From positions 6,646,501-6,710,500 of the forward strand of contig CP114492.1 of the NCBI GenBank assembly GCA_027186245.1: a DNA stretch of 64,000 bases, in the 5' to 3' direction. The notes beneath the pieces are model-generated. The model was not told the origin of the DNA. It saw only the letters and a program-made list of their open reading frames with translations, and made no database searches. This DNA comes from Coriaria nepalensis. Lineage: Eukaryota; Streptophyta; Magnoliopsida; Cucurbitales; Coriariaceae. Positions 1-15,777 of the stretch are shown here, piece by piece; position 1 is the stretch's first letter, and each line of letters opens with the position of its first letter. The translations under genes and the position numbers were made by a program.

Positions 1-335
1 GAAAATTCAGTTTGTCCCGCCGGCCGAATTAAAAAAAAAGAAAAAAGAAAAAAAAATCGTAGAAGATAACGATATGACACCAATTTCTCGACCAATCCCT
101 TCTGTAACTCGATAAATGTTGCAGAACCTCCCTGTTTCAAAGCAAAAGACAAGCCGCTTGTCGTTTTTCTGAAGATCATCGTGTCAGCCCCCTTAACGGT
201 ACAACCCTTCTCCGGCCAAAAAATCCCCACCCTACACGTGTCGGAAAGTGTCCCATTAAACACAAATTTATAGTCAGCCTGTCCCAAATTCAAATACAAA
301 CTTGTTAGATTTTTTGAAGAAATTTTCATGTCTTG
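1..335. other. 5' flank of the GH9 endoglucanase gene
   Basis: There is no coding signal here. The stretch holds an A-rich tract (about 31-55) and an ACGT-core G-box, cacgtg, at 235-240. It probably includes the promoter and 5' UTR of the downstream gene. An ATG at 328 is closed at once by TGA, so it is at most a two-codon upstream ORF. No convincing TATA box was assigned. Confidence 0.4.
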
Positions 336-3673
<3,338 letters not shown>

Positions 3674-4100
3674 AAAAATAATGTTTTTCTTTTTCATGTG
3701 TTCATAGCTCCTCCTACTAATATTAGATTTCTTGGCCTCTGAAAAATGAGTGCTTGGGTACTTATTAGATATGATCGTTGCTTTGAGATTTATATGTAGT
3801 GGTACAAAAACAAGAGACTTTCTTATGTGAGCATGTTCAACGGTAATGTTATAAATCGAACTTTATCCTAATTACAAATATTTTTCTTACCTACCCCTTA
3901 AATAATGATATATCTAGATAATGATTTTAGTAAAATTATTACTTCTTAAGATGAATATTGACTAAGGAACGTATTCCATCATCTAGAAATATAATGTATG
4001 CTATTACATATATATATATATGTAATATATTCTTCGCATTTGTATTTTATTAAATATAATATCAAGACAATAGCTATAAGCTATATTAGGAAGAACATTG
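3674..4100. other. 3' flank of the GH9 gene, AT-rich, no gene seen
   Basis: This is the 3' UTR and intergenic sequence with AT dinucleotide runs near 4010-4030. Nothing coding or structured was recognised. Confidence 0.5.
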
Positions 4101-5150
4101 TATTTGTGTCCGACCCTATCCTGTTTGATCCGGCGGATAGGATCAAATAACTAACCTAAAAAAATTAGTCGGATAGGGTATTCGATCCCACAAGTTTTTG
4201 TAGGTATCCGACATGTCAGATATTATTATAGAATTTCTCTACAGGTCAAAGAGGCTTTCGAGACTTTCGATATGTAGAGTAACTCTAAGTCTTTAAGAGT
4301 CAAAGAGCCCTTCACATGTTGAGGCCTTTCGACCCATATAATAACTTTAAAGGTCGAAGGATCCTTCACAGGTCGAAGCTTTTTGACCTGTAGAGTAACT
4401 CTAAGTGTCGAAGGGTCTTTCACATTTCAGAGCCTTTCGACCCGTAGAGTAATTCCAAGGGTTGAAGAGCCTTCATATGTTGAGGCCTTTCAACCTATAG
4501 AATAACTCTAAGGGTCGAAGGGCATCTCACATAAATTAGAGTCAAAAGATTGAAAGCCTCGAAGCTGTGAGATGCATAGACTGACGTTTCACATGTCGAT
4601 CTATGATCAAAGGGTTGAAAGCCTTGAGGCCTTGAGATGCACAGAGTAACGTCTCACATGTCAGTTTATGGTTGAAGGGTCAAAAGATCGAAGGATCGAA
4701 TGATCAAAATGTCGAAGGGTCGAAAGGCAACTCAGACCAATGTCTCACATAATTTGTATCTCTTATAAAGGTTGAAGGACATCTCACATAATTCGGCCTT
4801 TCGAAGTTCGAAGGGCATCTCACATGTCACATAATTTGGCTTTTCGAACTTCGAAGGACATCTCACATCTCACATGTGAGATGCACAATTAGTTACGTAC
4901 ATATATATTTGAATTGATATAAAATCTTACATAAATATATATAATTAATAAATATAGTTACATACACTTTAATTTAAATATATACAATTATGTGTATAAT
5001 TTAATAATAATAATGATAATAAATCAAATATCCAATCATCAGTCCCAATCCTTTATGGATCGAAAGTAGCATCTCCTGTTTTGATTGGATTGAGCGGATA
5101 TCCACATGCAACAGGATGGATAGGGTCGGATTTGACCCGTTGCACGACCA
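4101..5150. mobile_element. Probable nonautonomous TIR element with internal CTTCGACC/GGTCGAAG repeats
   Basis: The edges carry related sequence in inverted orientation: tccgaccctatcctgt at 4109-4124, and the reverse complement of a close variant at about 5094-5130. The interior (4226-4870) is a degenerate tandem series built on ggtcgaag, agagtaactctaa and catctcacat. The same series occurs in the opposite orientation at 48540-49140, inside a better-bounded hAT-like element. No transposase coding was found. The exact ends and target duplication could not be fixed. Confidence 0.5.
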
Positions 5151-5450
5151 TAGTCTATACACATCAATATATATATATATATATAATTTTAAATATTGCT
5201 TTAAAGAAAATCATTGGATAATTTATTTCATAAGAAAGTGAAGGTATAGATATATAAATTTTGGGGAAATTGTGGTTTCATAATAAATTAAATTAAATAA
5301 TTAATTTTTAATTCATAATTATCAATATGATATTTTAAAAAATACTTATAAGAAAAGATAAAGAAGAGAGATTGAAGAAGTAGAATAGAAAGTAAAGTAT
5401 GTCATGTACCTGCCCTGTTCCGTACCGTTCCTGCTCTTTTTATTAACCAT
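5151..5450. other. AT-rich spacer before the coiled-coil gene
   Basis: It contains a TA microsatellite at about 5169-5183 and AT-rich sequence, and probably the distal promoter of the next gene. No ORF or RNA was recognised. Confidence 0.4.
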
Positions 5451-6919
5451 TTTCACAAAAAACGCGGTGGTGGTACTGTGAAGAAAAAGCAGCGGCGCCA
5501 CCTCGAATTCTGATCGTATTCATATCAACCTCCCGGTGAGTTCCTCTTCCTTCATAGACCTTCCCGCCCGATCCTCCTCGATGTAGAACAACTTCTTGTT
5601 TGATCGGATGGTGAATTTGGCACATCTAGTTAATTTGCGCTACTGAAAACTTTTTGTTTCGTTTTCTCTTTTTGGTTCGTCTCTACCATATTCTGATTTA
5701 GGACTTTTCCCATTTCTACGACAGTTAGGTTTTGATTGACATTAGAAGTTTCTTCTTTTATTACTTCGTGAATGATTAGCTAAAATTTAGGTTTTGTGGT
5801 AGCTTTCTTTGTGAGATTTGGCTGCTGTATATGATTTCGTATGTAATTTTCCCTGAAAAAAAGAGAGGCTTTAAGCCCGAACCAGCTACAGATTTGGTAT
5901 TTATTTGATGCAGTCATAATCAGATGCATTGGCTTATAGGTTCTCTTATCAGATATAGGTTGTATTTTATTTTTAATTTTGTGATTGATTAGGACTTAAA
6001 CTGAGCTGATGGGCTCTGTTTCAGAAATGGCCGATGACCTCTATACCCATTTATTTTTCTTTGCCCGCGTTTCAATTTCGAATCTAAGGGTGTATGACTA
6101 ATTATTGTTTGTTGCTTTTGAACAGCTTTTTAAGATTCTCTTGGGATAGTAGAATCATTAGAATGGGCATTGCAAGGCCAAGATTCTTTTGGAGTTTATT
6201 ACCAATATGATGCGTTCCTTCCATTAGCATTTTCTGAGTAATCTTATGATAACGAACAATCAAAATATAATAGACATCTATTGCTGCTGGGCTAAAATTC
6301 CGCTTCTAAGCATAAGAACCTGTTTTTGACCTTTTCTCTTTCTATTGAACAAGAAAGTGGATTTTTCAAGTTTGACCAGCCTTGTTGTATATGCTGATGA
6401 TGCTTACTAGAAGTCCTTACAACTTACAAGTTTGACCAGCCAATAATGATGCGGATTTTGATTGATAAATTTGTTACAATGTTGAAAGCTATTCAAGCAC
6501 GAAAATACATTTACCCCTAATTGTAACTTGTCGTGATTAAATGGAAGAGTTATCTGCAGATTGCCTTTTTTTTTTCTGGCATTTACGACAGTGTTATTTT
6601 CATAATAGCTATAGAGGTATGTGTTTGGAACATGGCAATGGCTTTATTTTAAAAAAGGGTAGTGGAATCATTAGCCTCCTTTTTTTTTTTTTTTTCCTCT
6701 GATGGTTGATGTAGCGGGATCACTTAATTTGTTTTTCTTATAACATTAGTGAGATTTATGAAGCCTGTTAAGGAATCTCATAAGAATCTCATATGTACTT
6801 CCTAGTCTTTTAGGTGCTACTTCATCAATATTATCTCTTGATGGTCGGTCAGTTGTGTCAAATTATGAATTTTATCTTCTGATTCTAATTTTCATTTAAC
6901 TCTCCAGCTCCAACAGGAT

Positions 6920-8072
6920 ATGGCGGCAAAGGAAGATGCTGATCTGCCATCTTTAAAATGTCAGATCAGCCAAACACATGAAACATGGAAGCAGGAGATG
7001 GAACAACAGCAGTCCCAAGTGGATATATTGCAAACAAAGCTTATGGAGGTAAAGGCCTGCATAGAGGGCTCTGATGAAGATGAAAAGGAGTTACAGATTC
7101 TTTGGCGGAGAATTAGAACCTCTGCCACATTCTTAACATACTTGAAATCAAAAGCAAGAACCTTGGTTCCTCATTTATCCCGCACTTCATCATGGGGCAT
7201 AAAACATTTAGAAGGGGTGGGGCTTGTTGATAGAAATTGTACTCCTCTCTCTGGCTGGTCTAAGAATTTGGACCTTTCTTCTTTAGATGGCCCAAATGAA
7301 GAGGCTTGGATTAATATTGGTAAGAATCATGGTTCCCTGGATGAACAGGATGCAGTTTATACAGGTGAGATACTGAAGTCTGTGCAGATGGTAGCAGATG
7401 TAATGGAAGTCCTTGTCAAGAAGGTGATATTGGCCGAATCTGAAACAGAAATCGAGAAGGAAAAGGTAAATATGGGTCAGGAAGAAATTAAAAAGAAGTC
7501 AATTCAAATTGAGAACATGTCTTCGAAGTTGGAAGAAATGGAAAACTTTGCTTTGGGTACAAATGGTATCCTCAATGAAATGCGGGAAAGGGTCGAAGAT
7601 TTGGTAGAAGAAACGTCTAGACAGAGACAAAGAGCAGCAGAACATGAGCAGGAACTTAGTCGTGTCAAGCAAGACTTTGAGTCTCTGAAATCATATGTCA
7701 GTAGTCTCATCACTGTCAGAGAAACACTCCTTTCATCGGAAAAACAGTTTCAAACAATAGAGAGGCTGTTTGAACGGTCTGTTTTTCCCTTAAGTCCGGT
7801 TACAAGAGTTCGTCTTATATTATACTGTATTTGTTTGCTTATTGTAGAAAATTTTAATTAAAGTGTTATTATTTCTCTTCTTACGTTCCTAAATCAGGCT
7901 AGTTGCTAAGACATCACAACTAGAGGGTGAGAAGGTGCAGAAAGAGGCGGAGGTTCAGAAACTCATGGAAGAAAACATGAAGTTAACGACTCTTCTGGAT
8001 AAGAAAGAGGCCCAGCTTTTGGCCATGAATGAACAATGCAAGGTAATGGCCTTGAGTGCTTCAAATATCTGA
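6920..8072 (+). CDS. Plant-conserved coiled-coil protein of unknown function
   Basis: There are two coding exons, 6920-7776 and 7898-8072, joined in frame (CG|G) to give 343 residues. A leader exon ending at about 5535 is followed by a 1,372-bp 5'-UTR intron (5536-6907); its acceptor lies 12 bases before the ATG. Residues about 10-60 and 150-343 are Glu/Lys/Gln-rich with heptad character, predicting long coiled coils. They flank a middle segment containing LKSKARTLVPHLSRTSSWG. There is no signal peptide, membrane segment or catalytic motif. The same kind of protein is found widely in plants and is often loosely labelled paramyosin- or myosin-like. That label reflects the coiled coil only and I do not assign a function. 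The reading frame continues past a GT in the last exon to a natural stop. An independent single-copy gene seems likely. Confidence 0.8.
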
Positions 8073-8149
8073 GATTTCTCTCAGACTTCTTGTTGTTGTC
8101 TTCTGTCCCTCAAGTTACTTCTCGGGAAATAGTTAAGAAATCGGCTCTA

Positions 8150-8197
8150 GCCTGCCATCTGGCCTGCCATCTGGCCTGCCATCTGGCCTGCCTTCTG
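8150..8197 (+). repeat. Four tandem copies of a 12-bp unit in the 3' flank of the coiled-coil gene
   Basis: The unit gcctgccatctg is repeated four times, with one substitution in the last copy. It lies about 80 bp beyond the stop codon. It is a small minisatellite with no assigned role. Confidence 0.85.
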
Positions 8198-9013
8198 GGA
8201 GATCGATTGTTGATAGGAGAGCTCGGTTTTAGATTTCTTTGCTTGTTATGTAAATTAACTTTTGGGAAAGAGCCCATGACATGGGACTAACTTTGTAGTG
8301 CTGCTGGAAATGAAAAAGGGTAAAGAAAAACAGAACATACAGGTCCTGTTTATTGATTGTAATTCAGATTTGGTGTGTAAAATCAAATTATGAGAGATAA
8401 TGTTCAATTTTTCTCTTTGCACCAATTGGATGGTTGGGATGTCATCTTCACACAGGTCATAGGACTTTGACTTATTAGGATGCCAAATAAACAAGATATT
8501 TACTAAATTTTCTTACTTTCAAAGTTGTTAAAAACTCCATAAAAGGCTGTTAGAAATTAAGAATTGGGTAAATGATATTTTTGTCCCTGAATCATTATTC
8601 TATTAGATTTAGCCTTATGAATTATTATATTGTATAAATAGAGAGAATTTGGGTCTGAACTTTATTTAAAAGTTCAACATCAAGGGAAGTTTTATTGAGC
8701 ATATTAGCTTAATCCCTTTTTCTGATTACCAAAAAAAAAAAAAAAAAAGAGAGATTGATTTATCCTTAATAAATTTAAATTAAAATATATATATATATAT
8801 ATATGTATATATATGGCCCGAAAAAATGGTTCCCTCTTCCACTTCATCTTCTTCACACCCTTTCCCTCCAATGCACACCTACGGAGCACGAACCAGAGTT
8901 TCCCTTCCACTTCGTCTTCCTCTCTTCTTCATCCTTTTTCATTTTTTACCCTCTTTACTGCATTAGAAAGAGGTTTCAAACTAGAGAAGCTAAAAAAAAA
9001 AGCCCCACCTAAC
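8198..9013. other. Intergenic stretch, no gene recognised
   Basis: It contains an A tract at about 8730-8748, a TA microsatellite at 8787-8815 and pyrimidine-rich sequence after 8820. The TA run followed by CT-rich sequence resembles a core promoter and leader, possibly for the broken frame that starts at 9014. Confidence 0.35.
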
Positions 9014-9142
9014 CATGGTTAGAGGGCTGTCTAAGATAAAGAAAAGAGAGAAGATGTCGTAGTTTGAGGAGTTGCTGGAGCAAGTAGCGGATGATCCAAA
9101 GAGCTCTAAATCTGATTTTGAAGCAATGGGCGAAGGTCCATC
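9014..9142 (+). pseudogene. Possible decayed first exon with an in-frame stop
   Basis: An ATG at 9014 opens a frame rich in charged residues. It is interrupted by TAG at codon 16 (9059-9061) and continues as FEELLEQVADDPKSSKSD. The composition looks protein-like against its AT-rich, low-complexity surroundings, and a TATA-like run and CT-rich leader lie upstream. No continuation with clear splice sites was found. A second charged stretch lies at about 9430-9500. I do not recognise the family, and chance is possible. Confidence 0.25.
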
Positions 9143-10415
9143 CACTTTGTCTTCTTCTTCTTCCTCTCCACACACACGACCGTTATTCTTGTTCTAAAAA
9201 TTTCAGAAATTTTCATTCCTTCTCTTGCTTTGTCCGCTCTTCCTCTCTCCTTTCTTGCTCTTCCTTATATTTGCATTCTCCATCTTCTTCTTTTGTTCCA
9301 TTTCGTTCTTTCAAACCAAAACTGAAAAAAAAAAAAAAAAAAAAAAAGCAGACATTTTCGAACCAAAAATCCCACACTATTTATGTATGGAGTTTGAAGC
9401 GCAAAAAACGCCTCTGAGTCATCTCTAGAGTCTGTCGTGGCCGATGACAAGAGAACGAAGTCAATGCCGCGACGGATAGCCGAAGAACCATCTACTGAGT
9501 AAGATATGAAGCATTAATGATTTCTTGAATTTATATTTTTTTATATATAAATTATTGAATTTAGTTTTTATGAGCTGAAAAGATACACCGAATGATAATT
9601 AAAGCTGAATTTGATGACGATTTTGTAATAGAAATCTTGTTGCTTGGTATGTATGGTTAATTGGATTATTTAAATAATACATGGAAGGTGTTTGACGAAA
9701 TGTGTGAAAGATATGTGATTTCTTAAAATTTGATTATTTCATATATTATTGATAATAAAGATGTAATATGATAATTGCGAATGGCTAAAATTTGATTAAT
9801 ATGATTTTAGATTATTCAAAAAATTATTTTAGCATATTACTCAAAATTGACCAATTTCTTTATTTCATGTCACATGAAGCTATGGGTAATAGGTGGTTTT
9901 AAATTGGAAACTGTCTAATTGTAAAATTATATCGAGCCATTAATAATATCCTACCAATCATTGCAAAAGCCTTCTAGCCTTCTCCTGGTATGAAATACAA
10001 GTGTCCTCTAGCCATAGATGCACCAAAAGTAACTTTAGCCAAAAATTTTTTTGCAAAGAATATATGCCCTCATTCCTTACCAGAAAAAGTAGGGGTATTA
10101 GGAATGACAACAAATGTCCCATTAGGTGTTGATACTCTTTTTTATTTGTAATGACTTCTTATGGAAAATAGAAACAAGTGATTTTACTATATTTTATAAT
10201 GAATTATTTTTTGGATTTGTAATTAAAATTTTGTTATTTTTTTTGAATGTCTATGTTAATGGTCTAATGAATTAGGTTACATATGAACTCTTGAAGTTTT
10301 TTTTTTCTCCTGTTTATAGATGTTTTAATTTGGATATTATTCTATTTATAGGTGAACTCTTGAAAGTTTTAAAAAATCAGGAAATTATGTTTAAAAAAAG
10401 TTACTGTTTCTTTTA
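9143..10415. other. Intergenic AT-rich region
   Basis: A pyrimidine-rich start and an A homopolymer (about 9326-9347) lead into AT-rich sequence with no supported gene. The ORFs at 9091-9450 are low-complexity shadows over poly-A and CT tracts. Confidence 0.4.
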
Positions 10416-10439
10416 CCCGATTTATCGATGTCTTAAGTT

Positions 10440-11390
10440 TTTAAATATTATGTTTGGAATATAAAGGTTGGATCTCACACAAAAGAAAATAAATATCAAA
10501 CATTTCTATGAAATTCTAATACCTAAAGGTTATATATAGAATCACAAAGATTGAACATTTTATTACTTTACATTAAATTTGAATATTTCTATCATTACCT
10601 AATATCTAAACATTATATTTGGAACAAAAAATGTTAGGTTTCACACAAAATAACATAAAGATCTAAACTTTCTCTGAAGCCCTAATATTTAAGGATTATA
10701 CATATAGCCACAAAGGTTGAATGTTTCATTACTTCACATTAAGTTTGGATCTTTTATTACTATCCAATATCTAAATATTATATTTAGAATAAAAAATGTT
10801 GGATCTCACATAAAAGAACATAAAAGCCTAACCTTTCTATGGAACCTTAATACCTAAAGGTTATACATATAACTACAAAGATTGAATATTTCATTACTTT
10901 ACATTAAGTTTAGATATTTCTATCATTATCTAATGTCTAAACATTATATTTGGAATAAAAAAAAAAGTTGAATCTCACATAAAAGAACATAAGAGTCCAA
11001 CATTTCAACGAAACTCTAACACCTAAAGATTACACATAAAACCATAAAAGTTGAACGTTTCATTATTTCACATTATGTTTTAGATCTTTCTATCATTATC
11101 CAATGTATAAACATTATGTTCAAAATCATAAATGTTAGATCTCAAACAAAAGAACATCAAGGTTCAACATTTCTATAAAACCCCAATACATAAAGGTTAT
11201 ATATAGAACCACAAAGGTTGAACTATTCATTACTTCACCTTAAGCTTTGATATTTATATTATTACCAAATGTCTAAACATTATGTTTAGAATAAAAAATA
11301 TTGGATATCACATAAAAAAAACATAAATGTCCAATCTTTCTATGAAACACTAATTCCTAAAGTCTTAACAACTTTTGGATCTTTCTATAG
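10440..11390 (+). repeat. Tandem array, period about 167 bp, 5-6 diverged copies
   Basis: The recurring landmark ggatctcacataaaagaac and variants begin near 10470, 10637, 10801, 10970, 11137 and 11303, giving a period of 164-169 bp. Each unit also holds ctatcattatc-taatgtctaaacatta and a caaaggttgaa-like block. Copies are diverged, with small indels. Variants of cccgatttatcgatgtctta occur on both sides (10417 and 11437 direct; about 11466, 11540 and 11605 reversed), so the array may sit inside a larger element with inverted subterminal repeats. The same unit recurs at 48060-48530. Confidence 0.8.
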
Positions 11391-12200
11391 AGCAATCGGG
11401 TTTAAAGATTATGCTTAAAAGGTACTATCTAATTTGCCCGATTTTTCAATGTCTTAAATTTTATGTGACATTGACAAATCGGGAAATAGAAATTGTAACT
11501 ATTTGTTGACCTAAATTCCCTAAGTCTATCTAAACTTAAGACATCGGAAAATTAAGAAATAATTTGATTATGTTTTTTTTTCTCTAATTTTCATATGTAC
11601 TTTTACTTAAGACATTGAGAAATCGGGAAGAGTTTTGATATTATTTCCCTTTCCTAATTTCCCAACATCTAATTTAACTTAAGATATTGAGAAATTGAGA
11701 AATTGAGAAATCTTTTGAATATGTTCATCTTTTCCAATTTTCCAATATTATCTTAGGACAGACAAATTATGTATGATGTAAAACTAGCCAAATTGATTTA
11801 GTTATATATCTCTCTATCTCTTTCTCTTTTCCTCTTAATCTATCTTCATCTATTTGTTCCTGTAAGAGATCAAGTTCCTATGATCTAAGTAATATAGCCA
11901 ACGATGAAATTAAAGCGGAGGAAAAATCTCTCTTCTGTTTTAAGAATTAGAGTAAAGATGAGCATTCAATTTTATTTTATTAGAAAATCACATACATTAC
12001 TTGCTTTAATGTAGAATACAAGGTAGTAGGCCTCGTAATAAAATTCTGAAATTTATGTACTCATTTTTCAAGAATGAAAAGGATGAAATTGAAACATTTA
12101 ATACTTTTAGGACTAATTTGACACAAACGAAATTTAAAAAAAGATAAAATGAGAGTACCAAAATATAATTTACTTAAAGTTCCCTCTACATCTACAGAGA
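11391..12200. other. Intergenic, with repeated gacattgagaaatcgggaa-type motifs
   Basis: Several copies of a short motif around taagacattgagaaatcggg lie between 11460 and 11750. They are the reverse complement of the motif at 10417. The rest is AT-rich upstream sequence of RPL8 with no gene seen. Confidence 0.4.
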
Positions 12201-12222
12201 GCTAAAAAGATTGCAGGCAGCA

Positions 12223-12248
12223 CTATAAATTACTCCAAACCCTTATCC
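12223..12248 (+). promoter_or_regulatory. Core promoter of RPL8: TATA-like box and telo-box-like motif
   Basis: The sequence ctataaat at 12223-12230 lies about 80 bp before the ATG. It is followed by aaacccttatcc, resembling the telo-box (AAACCCTA) common in plant ribosomal protein promoters. A short pyrimidine-rich leader follows. Confidence 0.5.
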
Positions 12249-12309
12249 TACCAGTCGTTTCCTCCCGCTCGTAGAGCAGAGCTGCAAATTCCGCTCTCAC
12301 TTACCTGCA

Positions 12310-13614
<1,305 letters not shown>

Positions 13615-14005
13615 AAATAAATTTTACTATTTTTATTTGAATTTTACTTTATTTTCTGTTTCTGTGATATTTTGGTTTCTTCTCCCATTATATCAAACCT
13701 TATGTTGGAAATTTTGTTGACATGTTTTTTAAATTCTTCCTAGCAACTAATCGTGACAACTCCTTGCTGCTGTGCTTGTGTGAAAATTAGAAAATTTGGT
13801 GATGTAATCGGCATGAAGTTATGGTTGTTGGGGGCAAAATCGAATATCCGCTCTAAACGATATCTTATCTAAACACCTTTAGAAACACCCAGTCGTGTAC
13901 TACGCATTGAAACCATAAAATATAAGTACACGCTTTCTTACATAAGAAGCAATTTACTAATATAGTAATTATTAAGTTACTAATTATTTACTAATTATAA
14001 TTAAC
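13615..14005. other. Convergent intergenic space between RPL8 and pectate lyase
   Basis: The 3' regions of the two genes face each other over about 390 bp of T-rich then AT-rich sequence. No other feature was seen. Confidence 0.5.
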
Positions 14006-15366
14006 TCAACATCTAGAATGTTTTGTGCAGCTTAAAGCACCTGATGAACTGGTCAAGGCTCTAACACCACTCACATCTGCAACTTGAAACCATTCTTGAG
14101 GCTGGTAGTTCGGTTTTGCGCCACCCCCACCTTGAGACATTTGATTAAAAGAAGCTCCGTTTTCAAAAGCATCCCTCACAGAGAAAAACCTGCCTGAACT
14201 ACTCCGGCTGCTTGCCGGGTTCCATGTCACCTGTTTCAGTCATCCAATTCGTCTTATAAATTTAGTTACATAATGTATAAACATACACACACCCGGCAAG
14301 ATACATAAGAAATCTTTCGGAATAGTCCTTACCTCCTTCCTTCCATTTTTGGACGCGATAAAGAGATTGGCTTGACTCTTAACGCTAGGATTCATACTAC
14401 CACCAATTGCATATTGTGTCCATCCTTGATAGAGGTTGTTTACAACATGTGCATATCCGTGCCGTATCCTGTAATCCGCGTAACATTAAACAACGGTCAA
14501 TCATCATGCAGTAATTCTAATACATGTTCTTTGAGAAGAAATTTAGTTACGATGTTGATTAATGATCACCTTGGCATCCTTTGATTGCAATTGGGTCCAA
14601 AATGGTTATATGCAACGGTCACCTTCATGTTCCTGTCCCTCAAGTATCCGTCATCGTGTCCGAGAAGCATGACCCTGTCTTGTTCCTTGAACCAATTGTT
14701 CGAGATGGTGATACCAGTCGACCCGCGTGTCACATCCAAGAGTCCATCTTGGCATTTATACAATGTGTTGTGGTCTATCCAGATCTTCGATGCGGAAACT
14801 AATCTGATTGCATCCCCATCTACTTGACCTAGCTGTAACATCTGTGATCCTGGGCCCATCACTGGACCGGGTCCTTGAGGCTTGCAATGGTGGATCTTAA
14901 GCCCATGGATGATCACATTGCTCGCCTTATACACCATCAAGCATGCATTACCTGCAATATGAACGTCCACGCCTCGTCCGTCGATCACAGTGAAGCTACT
15001 AATAAGAAGCGGTTTGTCAAGCCTGATCATCATATCTCGAGAAAACGTGATCCACACTTTGTTTTTAATCATGGTTGCACCGTATCTAAGGGATCCCAGC
15101 TTAGGATTTAGCGGATCATCCATAGGATTGGTTACTGTATAATGGACGAGCCCGGTTCCTATGTTGTTGGTCATCTTACCAGCAAAACCAACCGAACATG
15201 TAGCCAGTTGTTGGCGGTTCTTTCTCCAGTTTGGGTTCCATCTCCAGCATCGATCAATAGCATTAATCTTCAAACCGTAGAGATATTGTTCCTTTCCAAA
15301 ACTAGTTGTTAAACAGAAGAGAATGACAAAGAGAAGAGTTGAAACAAAGTAATGGTACTTGGCCAT
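14006..15366 (-). CDS. Secreted pectate lyase, PL1 family (pollen/Amb a 1-like)
   Basis: Three exons on the minus strand: 15366-14570, 14468-14333, 14230-14006. Junctions are in frame and give 385 residues. The start MAKYHYFVSTLLFVILF opens a signal peptide of about 24 residues. An in-frame ATG at 15423 was rejected because it abuts a TATA-like run. PL1 landmarks: an N-terminal IDRCWR block, WIDH at about 196-199, GSTGITISNN, and RMPRIR (R263-R268), which spans the first splice junction and fits the RxPxxR catalytic signature. The C-terminus LTSSSGALSC resembles the ragweed Amb a 1 / tomato LAT59 type. Family role: Ca2+-dependent cleavage of de-esterified pectin by beta-elimination in the wall. 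A pollen or reproductive role is inferred from the subgroup only. The usual AVxGST block reads DVTRGST, a mild variation. It appears intact. Confidence 0.9.
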
Positions 15367-15423
15367 GTTAGGGAGAGAAGTAGATGTAAGAATTGAGATA
15401 CGTTGTAGTAGAGACAGAGGCAT

Positions 15424-15433
15424 ATATATATAC
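15424..15433 (-). promoter_or_regulatory. TATA-like run upstream of pectate lyase
   Basis: An uninterrupted TA run about 57-67 bp before the chosen ATG on the minus strand. Transcription would start near 15395, downstream of the rejected ATG at 15423. Confidence 0.5.
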
Positions 15434-15777
15434 TAACTTACACGTGTTTGAAGTGGGTGTGTTTGTCTTACACAATAATCCATAATGTATAAAATAAAGT
15501 AACTCCAACATATCGACAGTTCAATTAAAGTAACTCCAACATATTGATAGTTTCAATTACAGTAACTCCAACATATTAATTAGTTAATTAAATATTTTCG
15601 TTATTTTGGGGAGGAAAGAGGGATTGAAATTTAATTAGAAAAATTTTGGTAGAAATTTTTGATATATTTTTTAAGAATGGTGAAAATAGGAAAACGAAAA
15701 TATAATTTAATGTGAGCCATTTTTATATACATATAGTATATGATCGTATAGCACCAACCCCATAGTAATCACAAATA
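15434..15777. other. Pectate lyase upstream region
   Basis: It contains three near-identical direct copies of agtaactccaacatatt between about 15499 and 15575, which could be promoter elements or a minor tandem duplication. The rest is AT-rich, with no gene. Confidence 0.45.

Noticed and set aside
10440..11390. CRISPR-like array
   Set aside because: Copies are adjacent, diverged, 167 bp long and have no unique spacers; this is a plant nuclear satellite-type array.
15367..15423. Upstream ATG for pectate lyase at 15423
   Set aside because: It adjoins the TATA run and would add a non-signal extension before a clear signal peptide.
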